From the NCBI RefSeq assembly GCF_004791025.1, contig NZ_SRUO01000008.1, positions 62,001-126,000 of the forward strand: a DNA stretch of 64,000 nt. The letters run 5' to 3'. Shown here one piece after another: positions 21,575 through 31,197 of this stretch. A model generated the notes under the pieces. The model had not been told where the DNA came from. It searched no databases and saw only the letters and a program-made list of their open reading frames with translations. The translations under genes were made by a program, and so were the position numbers. Every line of letters begins with the position of its first letter. Positions within the stretch are counted from its first letter, which is position 1. This DNA is from Mesorhizobium sp. M4B.F.Ca.ET.203.01.1.1. Lineage in GTDB: Bacteria > Pseudomonadota > Alphaproteobacteria > Rhizobiales > Rhizobiaceae.

Positions 21575-24385
21575 ATGACCGCAGCACCATACCCCTTCTC
21601 GGCCCGCCATATCGGCCCCGGCCTCAACGATGTCCGAGCGATGCTGGCCGTGATCGGCGTTCCGTCGGTCGAGACGCTGATCAGCCAGGCCGTGCCGAGA
21701 TCGATCCGCCTCGACCTGCCGCTGACCCTGCCCGCGCCGGCCAGCGAAGCCGAGGCGCTGGCCGAATTGTCTGCGACGATGGCGAAGAACAAGGTGCTGA
21801 AGAGCTTCATCGGCACCGGCTATCACGGCGTCCACGTGCCGCCGGTCATCCAGCGCAACCTGTTCGAGAACCCGGCCTGGTACACCGCCTACACGCCCTA
21901 CCAGGCCGAGATCAGCCAGGGCCGGCTGGAAATGCTGTTCAACTTCCAGACCCTGGTCACCGAATTGACCGGCCTGCCGGTGGCGTCGGCCTCGCTGCTC
22001 GATGAGGCGACAGCCGTCGCCGAAGCCGTCGGCATTGCGCTGCGCCATCATCGCGACAAGCGCACCAAGGTGGCGCTTGCCGGCACGCCGCACCCGCAGA
22101 CGCTGGACGTCGTGCGCACCCGCGCCGAGCCGCTCGGCACCGAGGTCGACGGCGAGACGATCGACGACAACACCGCCGCTCTTCTCGTTTCCTGGCCCGA
22201 CACGTTCGGCGTCTACGGCGACCACAAGGCGGCGATCGAGAAAGCCCGCGCCACCGGCGCGCTGGTCATCTTCATCGCCGATCCGCTCGGCCTGACGCTG
22301 ACCGACACGCCAGCCAAGCTCGGCGCCGACATCGCCGTTGGCCCGATGCAGCGCTTCGGCGTGCCGATGGGTTTTGGCGGCCCGCATGCCGCCTATTGCG
22401 CCGTTTCCGACAAGTTGACCCGGCTGATGCCTGGCCGCCTCGTCGGCCAGTCGACCGACAGCAAGGGGCGTCCCGGTTACCGGCTGGCGCTGCAGACGCG
22501 CGAGCAGCACATCCGCCGCGACAAGGCGACCTCCAACATCTGCACCGCCCAGGCGCTGCTCGCCAACATGGCGACCGCCTATGCGATCTGGCATGGTCCC
22601 GCCGGCCTGCAGGCGATCGCCGAGCGCATCCATGGGCTCGCCAGCCGCCTGGCCGCCGGCCTAACCGCATCGGGCGTTTCCGTGCTCGGCGCCAGCCACT
22701 TCGACACGGTGACGGTCGAAGTGAAGGGCAAGGCGAAATCGATCGCCGCCGCCGCCGAGAAGATCGGCCGGCTGCTGCGCGTCATCGACGCCGACCATGT
22801 CGGCGTCGCCTTCGACGAAACCTCGACCGAGGCCGACCTCGAGGCGATCGCCGCGCTGTTCGCCGCCAAGGCCGCCGCAGCGGCCGATCGCACCGTACCG
22901 GGAAAACCGCGCGGCAAGGAGTTTTTGACCCAGCCGGTCTTCCACGAGAACCACTCCGAGACCGACATGATGCGCTTCCTGCGCCGGCTGGCCGACAAAG
23001 ACCTTGCGCTCGACCGCGCCATGATCCCGCTGGGATCCTGCACCATGAAGCTCAACGCTGCGGCCGAAATGATGCCGGTCAGCTGGCCTAGCGTCGCCAA
23101 CCTGCATCCCTTCGCGCCTGCCAGCCATTCGGCGGGGTATCGCGCCATGGTCGGCGAACTGGAGGGCTGGCTGTCGGAGATCACCGGCTTCGACGCGGTC
23201 AGCCTGCAGCCCAATGCCGGCAGCCAGGGCGAATATGCCGGGCTGCTCGCCATCCGCGCCTATCACCGCTCGCGCGGCGAAAGCCATCGCACCGTATGCC
23301 TGATCCCCTCCTCCGCGCATGGCACCAATCCGGCAAGCGCGGCTATGGCGGGAATGAGCGTCGTCGTCGTGCGCTGCCTGGAGGACGGCAATATCGACAT
23401 GGACGATATGAGGGCCAAGGCCAACGAGCATTCCAAAAATCTCGCGGCGCTGATGTTCACCTATCCCTCGACGCATGGCGTTTACGAGGAAGGCGCGCGC
23501 CACCTCTGCGCCCTCATCCACGAACATGGCGGCCAGGTCTATTTCGATGGCGCCAACCTCAACGCCCTGGTCGCCCTTGCCCGTCCCGCCGACATCGGCG
23601 CCGACGTCTGCCATATGAACCTGCACAAGACCTTCTGCATCCCGCATGGCGGAGGCGGCCCCGGCGTCGGCCCGATCGGCGTCAAGGCCCACCTGAAACC
23701 CTATCTGCCGGGTCATGTCACTGAAGGCTCTGCGCATGCGGTGGCGGCAGCACCCTTCGGCAGCGCGTCCATCCTGCCGATCACCTGGATGTACATCCGC
23801 ATGATGGGCGCTTCCGGACTGAAGCAGGCTACCGAGACCGCCATCATCTCGGCCAACTATGTGGCGACACGGCTCGCGCCGCACTTCCCGCTCCTCTACA
23901 AGGGCAGGCACGATCGCATCGCCCACGAGTGCATCCTCGACACCCGCGTGCTCAAGGAGAGCGCCGGCATCAGCGTCGATGACATCGCCAAGCGCCTGAT
24001 CGACTACGGCTTCCACGCGCCGACCATGTCGTTCCCGGTCGCCGGCACGCTGATGGTGGAGCCGACCGAGTCCGAGCCCAAGCGCGAGCTCGACCGCTTC
24101 TGCGAGGCGATGATTGCCATCGCCGGCGAGGCGGCCAAGGTGGCGAAGGGCGAGTGGCCGCTCAACGACAACCCGCTGGTCAACGCGCCGCACACCGCGG
24201 CGGAGGCGCTGGCCGGCGAGTGGTCGCATCCCTATTCGCGGCTGGAGGCGGCCTATCCCGCCGGCGATGCCGACACGTCGGCCAAATACTGGCCGCCGGT
24301 ATCGCGCATCGACAATGTCGCCGGCGACCGCAACCTCGTCTGCTCCTGCCCGCCGCTGTCGGAATATCTGGGCGCCGCCGAGTAG
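21575..24385 (+). CDS. gcvP: glycine decarboxylase (glycine cleavage P protein)
   Basis: A 936-residue PLP-dependent decarboxylase that loads the aminomethyl group of glycine onto GcvH with CO2 release. Both homologous halves are fused in one chain, as in most proteobacteria. The PLP lysine is Lys685 in [16 protein letters not shown], with the glycine-rich loop directly after it; the N-terminal half starts [17 protein letters not shown]. Last gene of the operon. The convergent diguanylate cyclase gene ends 12 bp downstream. Confidence 0.97.
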   Translation: MTAAPYPFSARHIGPGLNDVRAMLAVIGVPSVETLISQAVPRSIRLDLPLTLPAPASEAEALAELSATMAKNKVLKSFIGTGYHGVHVPPVIQRNLFENPAWYTAYTPYQAEISQGRLEMLFNFQTLVTELTGLPVASASLLDEATAVAEAVGIALRHHRDKRTKVALAGTPHPQTLDVVRTRAEPLGTEVDGETIDDNTAALLVSWPDTFGVYGDHKAAIEKARATGALVIFIADPLGLTLTDTPAKLGADIAVGPMQRFGVPMGFGGPHAAYCAVSDKLTRLMPGRLVGQSTDSKGRPGYRLALQTREQHIRRDKATSNICTAQALLANMATAYAIWHGPAGLQAIAERIHGLASRLAAGLTASGVSVLGASHFDTVTVEVKGKAKSIAAAAEKIGRLLRVIDADHVGVAFDETSTEADLEAIAALFAAKAAAAADRTVPGKPRGKEFLTQPVFHENHSETDMMRFLRRLADKDLALDRAMIPLGSCTMKLNAAAEMMPVSWPSVANLHPFAPASHSAGYRAMVGELEGWLSEITGFDAVSLQPNAGSQGEYAGLLAIRAYHRSRGESHRTVCLIPSSAHGTNPASAAMAGMSVVVVRCLEDGNIDMDDMRAKANEHSKNLAALMFTYPSTHGVYEEGARHLCALIHEHGGQVYFDGANLNALVALARPADIGADVCHMNLHKTFCIPHGGGGPGVGPIGVKAHLKPYLPGHVTEGSAHAVAAAPFGSASILPITWMYIRMMGASGLKQATETAIISANYVATRLAPHFPLLYKGRHDRIAHECILDTRVLKESAGISVDDIAKRLIDYGFHAPTMSFPVAGTLMVEPTESEPKRELDRFCEAMIAIAGEAAKVAKGEWPLNDNPLVNAPHTAAEALAGEWSHPYSRLEAAYPAGDADTSAKYWPPVSRIDNVAGDRNLVCSCPPLSEYLGAAE

Positions 24386-24397
24386 CCTGGCCGGCAA

Positions 24398-25567
24398 TCA
24401 GGCGGAACGCAGGGCCGGCCCGCCGGCCTTGCTCTCCTTGTCGAGGACGAGCACGCGGTTCCGTCCGGCGTGCTTGGCGGCATAGAGCGCCTTGTCCGCC
24501 TCGGCCAGCACTTCGTCCAGGCTGCTGCCGCCGGCCGCGCCAAAGCCGATGCCGCCACTGACGGTGCTTCGCAACGGACCGCGCGGCGTCGGCACGACCT
24601 CGGCGCCGAAGGCGACGCCGATCTTGCTGGCAAGATCGTAAGCTTTCTCTTCCGTCATGCGCGAGATGACCAGCGCGAACTCCTCGCCGCCCAGGCGGAA
24701 GGCATCGACGCCGTTCCTGCCGTACTTCCTGATGATCGCGGCGAAGCGGCACAAGACCTTGTCGCCAACCGGATGGCCGAACAGGTCGTTCGTCCTCTTG
24801 AAATGGTCGAGGTCGAACATGACGACCGCCATGAACGGACCGAAGGCACGCTCGCCGTAGAGCGAGTTCAGCGCCCGCCGGTTCATCAGCCCTGTCAGCG
24901 GATCGGTCAGCGTCTCGGCCTTCAATTCGATCTGCGCCTGCAGATGATGCAGCGAAAGCGTCAGCGCGCCGAGACCGGTCATGCAGGCGACCGCCACGAC
25001 GGTATTCAGCCGCTCCGCCCAGTTATCGGGCGCCACGCCGAGCACCCATTGTCCATGGATCGCCAGCATCGCGCCGCATAGCGCGAAGGACACCGCACAG
25101 GTACCGCTGAGAAACGAGACGACCAGCAGGATCCGACGATCGTGACCGCCCTTGGTCCAGAACATCACCCCGATCACGGCGAGCAGCGCCGTGACGGTCG
25201 TATAGGTGATGATGAAGCCGACACCGTCAAAGCCGAGATAGGTCACGAGCGCGCAGACGGCCATGGCCGTCACCGTCGGCACAACGACGCTGCCCTGGTT
25301 GCCGACACCCAGATATTGCATGGCCGACAGGCAGATGATGAGGAAGCCGAGGCTGAGCAGCGCCAGCACCGCCTGGCAGAGCCAGGGGTTGGGCTCTTTG
25401 GTGTACTGCCAGAACAGCACGACATGCGCAACGAGCACGAGGATGCCGCACGCCACCGTCAGCACGAAGCGCGCCCGCGGAGCGGTGAACCAGATCGCCA
25501 GCATGGTTATGCTTAGGCACGTGCCCGACAGCGCCGCGGCGAGCAGGAGCGAACTAAAATCCAACAT
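24398..25567 (-). CDS. membrane-anchored diguanylate cyclase (GGDEF)
   Basis: A 389-residue protein with about six membrane helices in the first ~200 residues, then a GGDEF domain that makes cyclic di-GMP from two GTP. The active site reads GGEEF (FRLGGEEFALVI, near residue 300), and the substrate-binding block FDLDHFKRTNDLFGHPVGD is complete, so activity is expected. The inhibitory I-site, normally RxxD five residues before GGDEF, reads RNGV here and is probably non-functional. ATG 25567 is chosen because the first membrane helix begins there and AAGAGG precedes it; ATG 25609 is an alternative. It sits beside the Tad pilus genes. Confidence 0.87.
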   Translation of the reverse strand: MLDFSSLLLAAALSGTCLSITMLAIWFTAPRARFVLTVACGILVLVAHVVLFWQYTKEPNPWLCQAVLALLSLGFLIICLSAMQYLGVGNQGSVVVPTVTAMAVCALVTYLGFDGVGFIITYTTVTALLAVIGVMFWTKGGHDRRILLVVSFLSGTCAVSFALCGAMLAIHGQWVLGVAPDNWAERLNTVVAVACMTGLGALTLSLHHLQAQIELKAETLTDPLTGLMNRRALNSLYGERAFGPFMAVVMFDLDHFKRTNDLFGHPVGDKVLCRFAAIIRKYGRNGVDAFRLGGEEFALVISRMTEEKAYDLASKIGVAFGAEVVPTPRGPLRSTVSGGIGFGAAGGSSLDEVLAEADKALYAAKHAGRNRVLVLDKESKAGGPALRSA

Positions 25568-25906
25568 TCTTGAGCGCAGCCTCTTGGGAGTCGTCGGTTG
25601 CACCCCCATTCTAGGTTAACGGCGGCCCGCCGACACCGTTTTCCGCTAACCTTTCGACCCTACTTTCAGACAAGGTTTACAAAGCGTCCACTACTTGGCA
25701 TGGCAGATATGAAGACTAGGAACGTTATGGTTTATATTGGAACAGTTCTGTTGCGACCCCGTGTCGATCCCTCCCAAGGAGGACGCACGCCGATGTTGTG
25801 AATCGGACAAGCCAGCGGACGAGGCGGGCCGTCCGCCAGCGCGAAACCAACCGGCGAATAGCCGGTGAATTCGAGCGGAACGACCCAGTCCAGCCTGGTA
25901 AGGCCT
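25568..25906. other. intergenic stretch between diguanylate cyclase and the Tad operon end
   Basis: About 340 bp between the start of the diguanylate cyclase gene and the end of the Tad operon. It should hold the cyclase promoter, but I see no convincing -35/-10 pair. A small hairpin ACCGGC-gaata-GCCGGT (25850-25866) lies just past the TPR gene and could end the Tad transcript. A plus-strand 33-codon frame from 25700 has no homology I recognise and no good ribosome site. Confidence 0.5.
25850..25866 (-). terminator. weak hairpin after the Tad operon
   Basis: A 6-bp perfect stem ACCGGC/GCCGGT with a five-base loop, 41 bases beyond the stop of the last Tad gene. On the minus strand it is followed by TTGGTTT, only a short T-rich tract, so it is a weak candidate terminator. 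Confidence 0.3.
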
Positions 25907-26380
25907 CTAGCTCTTGTTCAGCAGTGCCAGATTGGCGTCGACGACGGTCTGGTCGGCCATGTGGGCCTTGGCCTCGAGCAGCAGGACCCTGGCCTTCTTC
26001 TTGTTGCCGCGCAGCAGCTGCGAATAGCCCATATTGTTGACGATCTGCGGCTTGCGCCCGGCGACCTTCAGGAGCTGGTCGTAGGCGCGGTCGGCGAAGT
26101 CGAAACGGCCGAGCTCGTCATAGGAAGCGGCGAGCCCCATCCACGCCTCGGCATTGTCGGCCTTGAGCTCGACCGCCTTGCGGAAATGCTTTTCGGCAAG
26201 GCCGTAATTCGCTTCGCGGAACTGCGCCTTGCCTTCCGCCAGGTCCGACGCGCTGACGTCCTTGGACGTCGGCTGGATCGCGGTCGTCTTGGTCGTGTCG
26301 ACGGCGTTGTTGGTCGTGCAACCGGTGATCATCAAGACGGCTGCCAGTGCGGCCGCTGCCGTGGGAAGTCTGTGACGCAT
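25907..26380 (-). CDS. tadD: TadD-like TPR lipoprotein
   Basis: A 157-residue lipoprotein: basic start, hydrophobic core and lipobox ITGC (acylated Cys21). Residues ~50-145 contain three tetratricopeptide-like helix pairs (GKAQFREANYGLAEKHFRKAVEL, AEAWMGLAASYDELGRFDFADRAYDQLL). Such TPR lipoproteins (TadD) sit at the outer membrane and help assemble Tad secretins and pili. It is the last gene of the minus-strand Tad group, 222 bp after tadC, a larger gap than elsewhere in the operon. Confidence 0.8.
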   Translation of the reverse strand: MRHRLPTAAAALAAVLMITGCTTNNAVDTTKTTAIQPTSKDVSASDLAEGKAQFREANYGLAEKHFRKAVELKADNAEAWMGLAASYDELGRFDFADRAYDQLLKVAGRKPQIVNNMGYSQLLRGNKKKARVLLLEAKAHMADQTVVDANLALLNKS

Positions 26381-26568
26381 GCCCCTGCCCCATCGCCCGA
26401 TTTGCCGGGTCGTTCTTCAGGAAGCACTCTACAAGAGGGCGATTAACCTTCGGTGCCGAAACGCGCCTAAGAATTGGTTTCGAACAAAGGTCCAATTCGA
26501 CCCAAGGTCTGTTGAGACTCAGGTCAGGCCGAGCCGGAGTCGGAGACGGGCGCGAAGCGACCAAACTA

Positions 26569-26598
26569 GGCGGATTCCGAGAACCGGCGCGGAGCGTA
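26569..26598. repeat. half copy of a long-hairpin repeat next to tadC
   Basis: Thirty bases just beyond the tadC stop match one arm of the hairpin repeat at 51006-51083 at 24 of 30 positions, including CCGAG and GAGCGTA. The second arm is missing; the tadC coding end follows directly. It looks like a remnant of the same dispersed element. Confidence 0.45.
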
Positions 26599-26602
26599 AA
26601 CC

Positions 26603-27568
26603 TTAGTGCGCCGTCATTTTGACGATGATGGGAATGATGGCGATCATCAGCACCACGGGCAGGATGCACACCGTCACCGGCACCGACATCTTGGCCGGCA
26701 AGGCATGCGCCTTTTCCTCGGCGAGCGACATGCGCTTGTGGCGCATTTCGTCGGAGAAGACGCGCAGCGCGCCCGACAGGCTGGTGCCCAACTCCTTCGA
26801 CTGCTGCAGCAGCGTTGCGAAGGAGCGCACCTCGTCGAGGCTCAAGCGATCGGCGAGCGCCTTCAACGCGTCGTCGAGGCTGCGGCCAGCCCTCAGCTCC
26901 AGCGAAACCAGCTGCAGGTTCTGGCTGAGTGCCGGATAGGTCTTGGCGAGCTCCTTAGAGACGCGCTCGATGCCGGCCTCCATGCTCATGCCGGCATCGG
27001 AGCAGACGATCATCAGGTCCATGAAGTCGGGAAAGCCATTGCGGTATTCGCGCATCTTCTCGCGCACCTTCTGGCTCAGCACCAGGCCGGGCAGGAAGTA
27101 GCCGGCGGCGCCCGAAAGGATGACGAAGCTCCAGCGGCTGGTCATGGTCGAATCGGCGCTGGCCATCCAGTGGTTGACCAGGAAGGCGCCGAGAGCCAGA
27201 CCGATGAAGGCCGCGAAGCGGATCAGGAAGAAGGTGCCGATCGCGCGCGGTTCCATGTAGCCGGCCTGGATGAGCTTCATGCGCAGCCGCGCGACATTTT
27301 CCGGGTCGCTCTTGGCGTAGAATTCCTGCGCCCGCTTTACCGCCTTCTCGCGCACCGCGTTGGAATTCTTGCGCGGCGCCGGTTCGGCCTGTTCGACGGG
27401 TTTGCTCGCCTCCTCGACCTTCAGCCGGCGCTTGACCTCGTTGCGGTCGCCCTTGGCAACGACCAGCGGCCAGGCCACCGCGCTGCCGCCGAGCAGGAGC
27501 AGCAGCACTGCCACCGGCATCAGCGAGGTCGGCGCGAGCGAGGCGAGGAATTCGATCACGCGCTGCAT
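26603..27568 (-). CDS. tadC: Tad pilus inner-membrane protein TadC
   Basis: A 321-residue type II secretion F-domain protein. A membrane segment near the N-terminus, two around residues 120-165 and a C-terminal one frame the cytoplasmic F domain (GFPDFMDLMIVCSDAGMSMEAGIERV; ELRAGRSLDDALKALADRL; LAEEKAHALPAKMSVPVTVCILPVV). With TadB it forms the platform that the CpaF motor works against. It starts one base after the tadB stop. Confidence 0.9.
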   Translation of the reverse strand: MQRVIEFLASLAPTSLMPVAVLLLLLGGSAVAWPLVVAKGDRNEVKRRLKVEEASKPVEQAEPAPRKNSNAVREKAVKRAQEFYAKSDPENVARLRMKLIQAGYMEPRAIGTFFLIRFAAFIGLALGAFLVNHWMASADSTMTSRWSFVILSGAAGYFLPGLVLSQKVREKMREYRNGFPDFMDLMIVCSDAGMSMEAGIERVSKELAKTYPALSQNLQLVSLELRAGRSLDDALKALADRLSLDEVRSFATLLQQSKELGTSLSGALRVFSDEMRHKRMSLAEEKAHALPAKMSVPVTVCILPVVLMIAIIPIIVKMTAH

Positions 27569-27569
27569 G

Positions 27570-28535
27570 TCAGAACCGGAAGTTCGACATCTTGAACATG
27601 ATGGCGTTGCCCAGCATCAGCCAGGTTATCGAGCCGCCCAGCAGGTACCAGGTCTTCGCTTCGCCCCACACCTCGCGATAGAACCGCGGCATCAGCACCA
27701 TGATGGCGGCGAACAGCAGCGCCGGCACCGCCGTCAGGATGTAGGCGGACATGCGGCCCTCGGTCGAAATCGCGCGCACCTTTCGGCGCAGCTTGCCGCG
27801 CTCGCGGATCGTCGACGACAGCCCGTCCAGGATTTCGCGCAGATTGCCGCCCGAGCTGGTCTGGATCGAGACCGCGGTGACGAACAGCGGCAGGTCTTCG
27901 TGGCCGACGCGGTCGAACAGCGAGTTCAGCGCCGACACCAGGTCCGAGCCGTAGGTCACCTCGTCGGCGATGACGCCGAACTCGGTACCGATCGGGTCCG
28001 GCATCTCGCGCGCCACCATGGCGATGGCCACCGGCACCGGATGGCCGGCCTTGAGGCCGCGCGTGATCAGTTCCAGCGCCTCCGGCAACTGCATGCCGAA
28101 CCGCTTCAGCCGGCGGCCGCGCTGGAAACGCATCGCCATGACCGGCAGCACCGGCAGCAGCACGACAAACAGGAGAAGGCCCATCAGCAGCGGCAGTCCG
28201 TACCAGACGGCCACGCAGCCCAGCACCAGCGCCACGCCGGAGGTGATGGTCAGGAACTTGGACAAGGGCATCGTCATGCCGGACTGGGTGCGCAACGCGC
28301 GGAACCGGTCGAGCGAGAACGCCGAGGCGCCGGCCTCCAGGCCGCGTTCCTTGCGCAGCTGGATCAGCACCTGCTCCTGGCTGATCTTGTTCTCCTGCAG
28401 CTTCATGCGCCGGTTGATGGCCGTGCGCTTGTCGCTGCGGCCGGCATAAAGCAGGTAGCACGCCTCGGCGATCATGATGCCGGTGAGCGCGGCGGCGGCG
28501 TAGACGACGTAGATCGCGCTAAAACCCTCGAACAC
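27570..28535 (-). CDS. tadB: Tad pilus inner-membrane protein TadB
   Basis: A 321-residue paralogue of TadC, with the same F-domain signature (LPEALELITRGLKAGHPVPVAIAMVA; SSGGNLREILDGLSSTIRERGKLRRKVRAISTEGRMSAYIL region, residues ~165-270). Membrane helices at the N-terminus, in the middle and at the C-terminus. It lies between cpaF (three-base gap) and tadC (one-base gap), the usual Tad order. Confidence 0.9.
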   Translation of the reverse strand: MFEGFSAIYVVYAAAALTGIMIAEACYLLYAGRSDKRTAINRRMKLQENKISQEQVLIQLRKERGLEAGASAFSLDRFRALRTQSGMTMPLSKFLTITSGVALVLGCVAVWYGLPLLMGLLLFVVLLPVLPVMAMRFQRGRRLKRFGMQLPEALELITRGLKAGHPVPVAIAMVAREMPDPIGTEFGVIADEVTYGSDLVSALNSLFDRVGHEDLPLFVTAVSIQTSSGGNLREILDGLSSTIRERGKLRRKVRAISTEGRMSAYILTAVPALLFAAIMVLMPRFYREVWGEAKTWYLLGGSITWLMLGNAIMFKMSNFRF

Positions 28536-28538
28536 CGT

Positions 28539-29960
28539 TCACTCCTGCGGACGGCCGGGTTCGAAATACTTGCCCGGGAATTCGATGCCCATGGCGCGCA
28601 GGTCCTCGAGGAAACGCGGGCGGATGCCGGTCGCCTCGTAATGGCCGAGGATCTTGCCGTCGGCCTCCATGCCGGTGCGCACGAAGCGGAAGATCTCCTG
28701 CATCTGGATGACGTCGCCTTCCATTCCGGTCACCTCGGCGACGCTGGTCACCTTGCGCTTGCCGTCCGACAGGCGGGTCAACTGCACGATGATGTCGATG
28801 GCGCTGGCGATCTGGCTGCGGATCGACTGCACGGTCATCGGCATGCCGGTCATGCCGAGCATCTGCTCAAGGCGCGAAATGGCGTCGCGCGGCGTGTTGG
28901 CGTGGATGGTCGCCATTGAGCCTTCATGGCCGGTGTTCATCGCTTGCAGCATGTCGAAGGCTTCCTCGCCGCGGCACTCGCCGAGGATGACACGGTCGGG
29001 ACGCATGCGCAGCGCGTTCTTGACCAGGTCGCGCTGTTTCAATTCACCGTGGCCTTCGATATTGGCCGGGCGCGTCTCCATGCGCGCGACATGCGGCTGC
29101 TGCAGCTGCAGTTCGGCCGCGTCCTCGATGGTGATCAGCCGCTCGTCCTCGGGGATGAAGGCCGACAGCGCGTTCAGCATCGTCGTCTTGCCGGTGCCTG
29201 TGCCGCCCGAGATGATCGTGGTCTTGCGCGCGTGCACGGCCGCCGCCAGCACCTCGGCCATGTTCTGGGTGATGGCGCCGAACTCGACCAGCTTGTGCAG
29301 GCCGAGCTTGTTCTTGGAGAATTTCCGGATCGACACCAGCGGCCCGTCGACGCCGACCGGCCGGATGGCTGCGTTGAAGCGCGAGCCGTCGAGCATGCGC
29401 GCGTCCACCATCGGCGCCGATTCATCGACGCGGCGGCCGACAGCGGCGACGATTTTGTTTATGATTCGAAGCAGATGCGCCTCATCCTTGAACGGGATGT
29501 GCACCTGCTGCAGCTTGCCGCGCCTTTCGACGAAGCAGTTCTGGTGGCCGTTGATCAGGATGTCGTTGATCTCCGGGTCCTTGAGCAGCGGCTCCAGCGG
29601 GCCGAGGCCGACCATCTCGTCGACGATGTCGTCGACCAGCGCGTCGAGTTCGGCGGTGTTGATCGCCATCCGCTCCTGGCGGGTCTTTTCCGAGACGAAT
29701 TCATGCACCTGCCGGCGCATCTCGTCCTTCGGCAGGCGCTCCAGCGCGACGAGGTTGATCTCCTCCAGCAGCATGCGGTGGATGCGCACACGCGCGTCGA
29801 GCACCTTGTTGGTGTTCTTGCCGGGCGCTGCTTCGGCCTTGGGCGCCACGGGCTTGCGGGTCGTCGGGATGACGACGGCATGGTGCGCGACCGGAGCGGC
29901 CTCGGCCGGGCGCTGGGGACGCAGGTCGCGGTTCTGCAGGGTTGAAAAGCGGCTGGTCAT
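28539..29960 (-). CDS. cpaF: Tad pilus assembly ATPase CpaF/TadA
   Basis: The motor ATPase of the Tad system, 473 residues, GspE/PulE family. It has Walker A GGTGTGKTT near residue 258, an Asp box (LITIEDAAELQL), the MRPDRVILGECRGEEAFDML Walker B/Asp-box region near residue 320, and the HANTPRDAISRLE His box. It powers pilin extraction and assembly at the inner membrane. Its ATG overlaps the cpaE stop (ATGA), so the two are translationally coupled. A longer frame exists upstream but lies inside cpaE. Confidence 0.94.
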   Translation of the reverse strand: MTSRFSTLQNRDLRPQRPAEAAPVAHHAVVIPTTRKPVAPKAEAAPGKNTNKVLDARVRIHRMLLEEINLVALERLPKDEMRRQVHEFVSEKTRQERMAINTAELDALVDDIVDEMVGLGPLEPLLKDPEINDILINGHQNCFVERRGKLQQVHIPFKDEAHLLRIINKIVAAVGRRVDESAPMVDARMLDGSRFNAAIRPVGVDGPLVSIRKFSKNKLGLHKLVEFGAITQNMAEVLAAAVHARKTTIISGGTGTGKTTMLNALSAFIPEDERLITIEDAAELQLQQPHVARMETRPANIEGHGELKQRDLVKNALRMRPDRVILGECRGEEAFDMLQAMNTGHEGSMATIHANTPRDAISRLEQMLGMTGMPMTVQSIRSQIASAIDIIVQLTRLSDGKRKVTSVAEVTGMEGDVIQMQEIFRFVRTGMEADGKILGHYEATGIRPRFLEDLRAMGIEFPGKYFEPGRPQE

Positions 29961-31171
29961 CCGGCCTTCCTCTTCAAGAGACCCTTGCCGATGCCGAACA
30001 GCGACTTCGACTTGACCGTCGTCGTCACCGCTTCCTCGGGCAAGATGATCTTCTTGAGATCGTTGACGACATTGGCGTTCGGATCGATGTCGTGCAGCGG
30101 CACGCCACGGTCCACGGCTTCGCGCACCAGCCGGTAGTTGTTCGCGATGCCGCCGACGAAATGCTCGCCGAGGATGTCCTGGACGTCGGCCTGCTTGATG
30201 CCGTTGTCGAACATCTTCTGCTCGAAGCGGTTGACGATGACGTTCGGCTTCACTTCCCTGCCGGCGGTCTCGTAGATCGCCTGGATCAGGCGCTGCGTGT
30301 GGCGCAGGCACGGCACCGTCATCTCGGCCACGATGTAGAGCTTGTTGGAACCGAGCAGCACCGTCTCGGTCCACGGGAACCAGGTGCGCGGCATGTCGAT
30401 GACGACATTGTCGAAATAGGCCGAGACGAGATCGAGCATGCGCACCACGACGTCGGTCTTGAAGGAGCGCATTTCCGATGGGCGCGTCGGTGCGGCCAGT
30501 ACGCACAGCCCGCTCGCATGCTTGGACAGCATCACATCCAGCAGCTGCCGGTCGAGCCGCTCAGGCTGGTTCTCGATTTCGGTGATGTCGAAGCGCGGCT
30601 CGAGGTCGAGATATTCGGCGCAGGCGCCCTGCTGGAAATTGAGGTCGACGACGCAGGTCGAGGCGCCGCGCGTCACCGAATGATGCAGCTGGAAGGCGGT
30701 CTGCAGCGCCAGCGTCGTGGTGCCGACGCCGCCGGCGGCGGGCATGAAGGTGTAGATCTGCGACTCGGTGTTTTCCTCGCGCCCCGGCCCTTGCAGCGCC
30801 CGCACCACGGAACGCACCAGGTCGGCGGTGGTGATCGGCTTGACCAGGAAGTCGGCGACCTGGAGCTGGACCAGGATGCGCACCGCCGCGGCGTTGAATT
30901 CCTGCGTGACCACGACGACCGGCACGCGGCCCTCCAGCCGGCGCATGACGCGCTGCAGCGACTCGATCTCCTCCAGCTTGGCCGCGTCCATGTCCACGAT
31001 CAGCGCGCCGAAATCCGCCTCCTGGACCTCGCCGCGCAGCTCGGTGACGTTCTTCTCGACCGTCAGAAGCTCGATGACGTCCGAGGCGGCGAACGCCGTG
31101 CGGGTGTCCTGCAGGAACGTCCTGTCGGTGGATACGAGCAGGATCTTCTTGCTCTTGATGCCGCTTGCCAT
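29957..31171 (-). CDS. cpaE: Tad localisation ATPase-like protein CpaE/TadZ
   Basis: A 404-residue protein with a receiver-like N-terminal domain (ILLVSTDRTFL, LIVDMDA, a VKPI-like lysine near residue 110) and a C-terminal MinD/ParA-like ATPase domain. The nucleotide loop reads AAGGVGTTT: both lysines of the usual KGGxGKT deviant Walker A are replaced. Atypical loops are known in TadZ proteins, which place the secretion machinery at a cell pole. It is the gene before cpaF; 26 bp separate it from the small lipoprotein gene. Confidence 0.88.
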   Translation of the reverse strand: MASGIKSKKILLVSTDRTFLQDTRTAFAASDVIELLTVEKNVTELRGEVQEADFGALIVDMDAAKLEEIESLQRVMRRLEGRVPVVVVTQEFNAAAVRILVQLQVADFLVKPITTADLVRSVVRALQGPGREENTESQIYTFMPAAGGVGTTTLALQTAFQLHHSVTRGASTCVVDLNFQQGACAEYLDLEPRFDITEIENQPERLDRQLLDVMLSKHASGLCVLAAPTRPSEMRSFKTDVVVRMLDLVSAYFDNVVIDMPRTWFPWTETVLLGSNKLYIVAEMTVPCLRHTQRLIQAIYETAGREVKPNVIVNRFEQKMFDNGIKQADVQDILGEHFVGGIANNYRLVREAVDRGVPLHDIDPNANVVNDLKKIILPEEAVTTTVKSKSLFGIGKGLLKRKAG

Positions 31172-31197
31172 GTCGTCAACCCGTCAGGTCAAAGAAA

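Noticed and set aside
25690-25715. A TGGCATGG-like stretch considered as a sigma-54 promoter
   Set aside because: It lacks the TTGC -12 element at the right spacing.
25700-25801. A 33-codon plus-strand peptide between the diguanylate cyclase and Tad genes
   Set aside because: No homology, no good ribosome site and only a short frame; likely chance.
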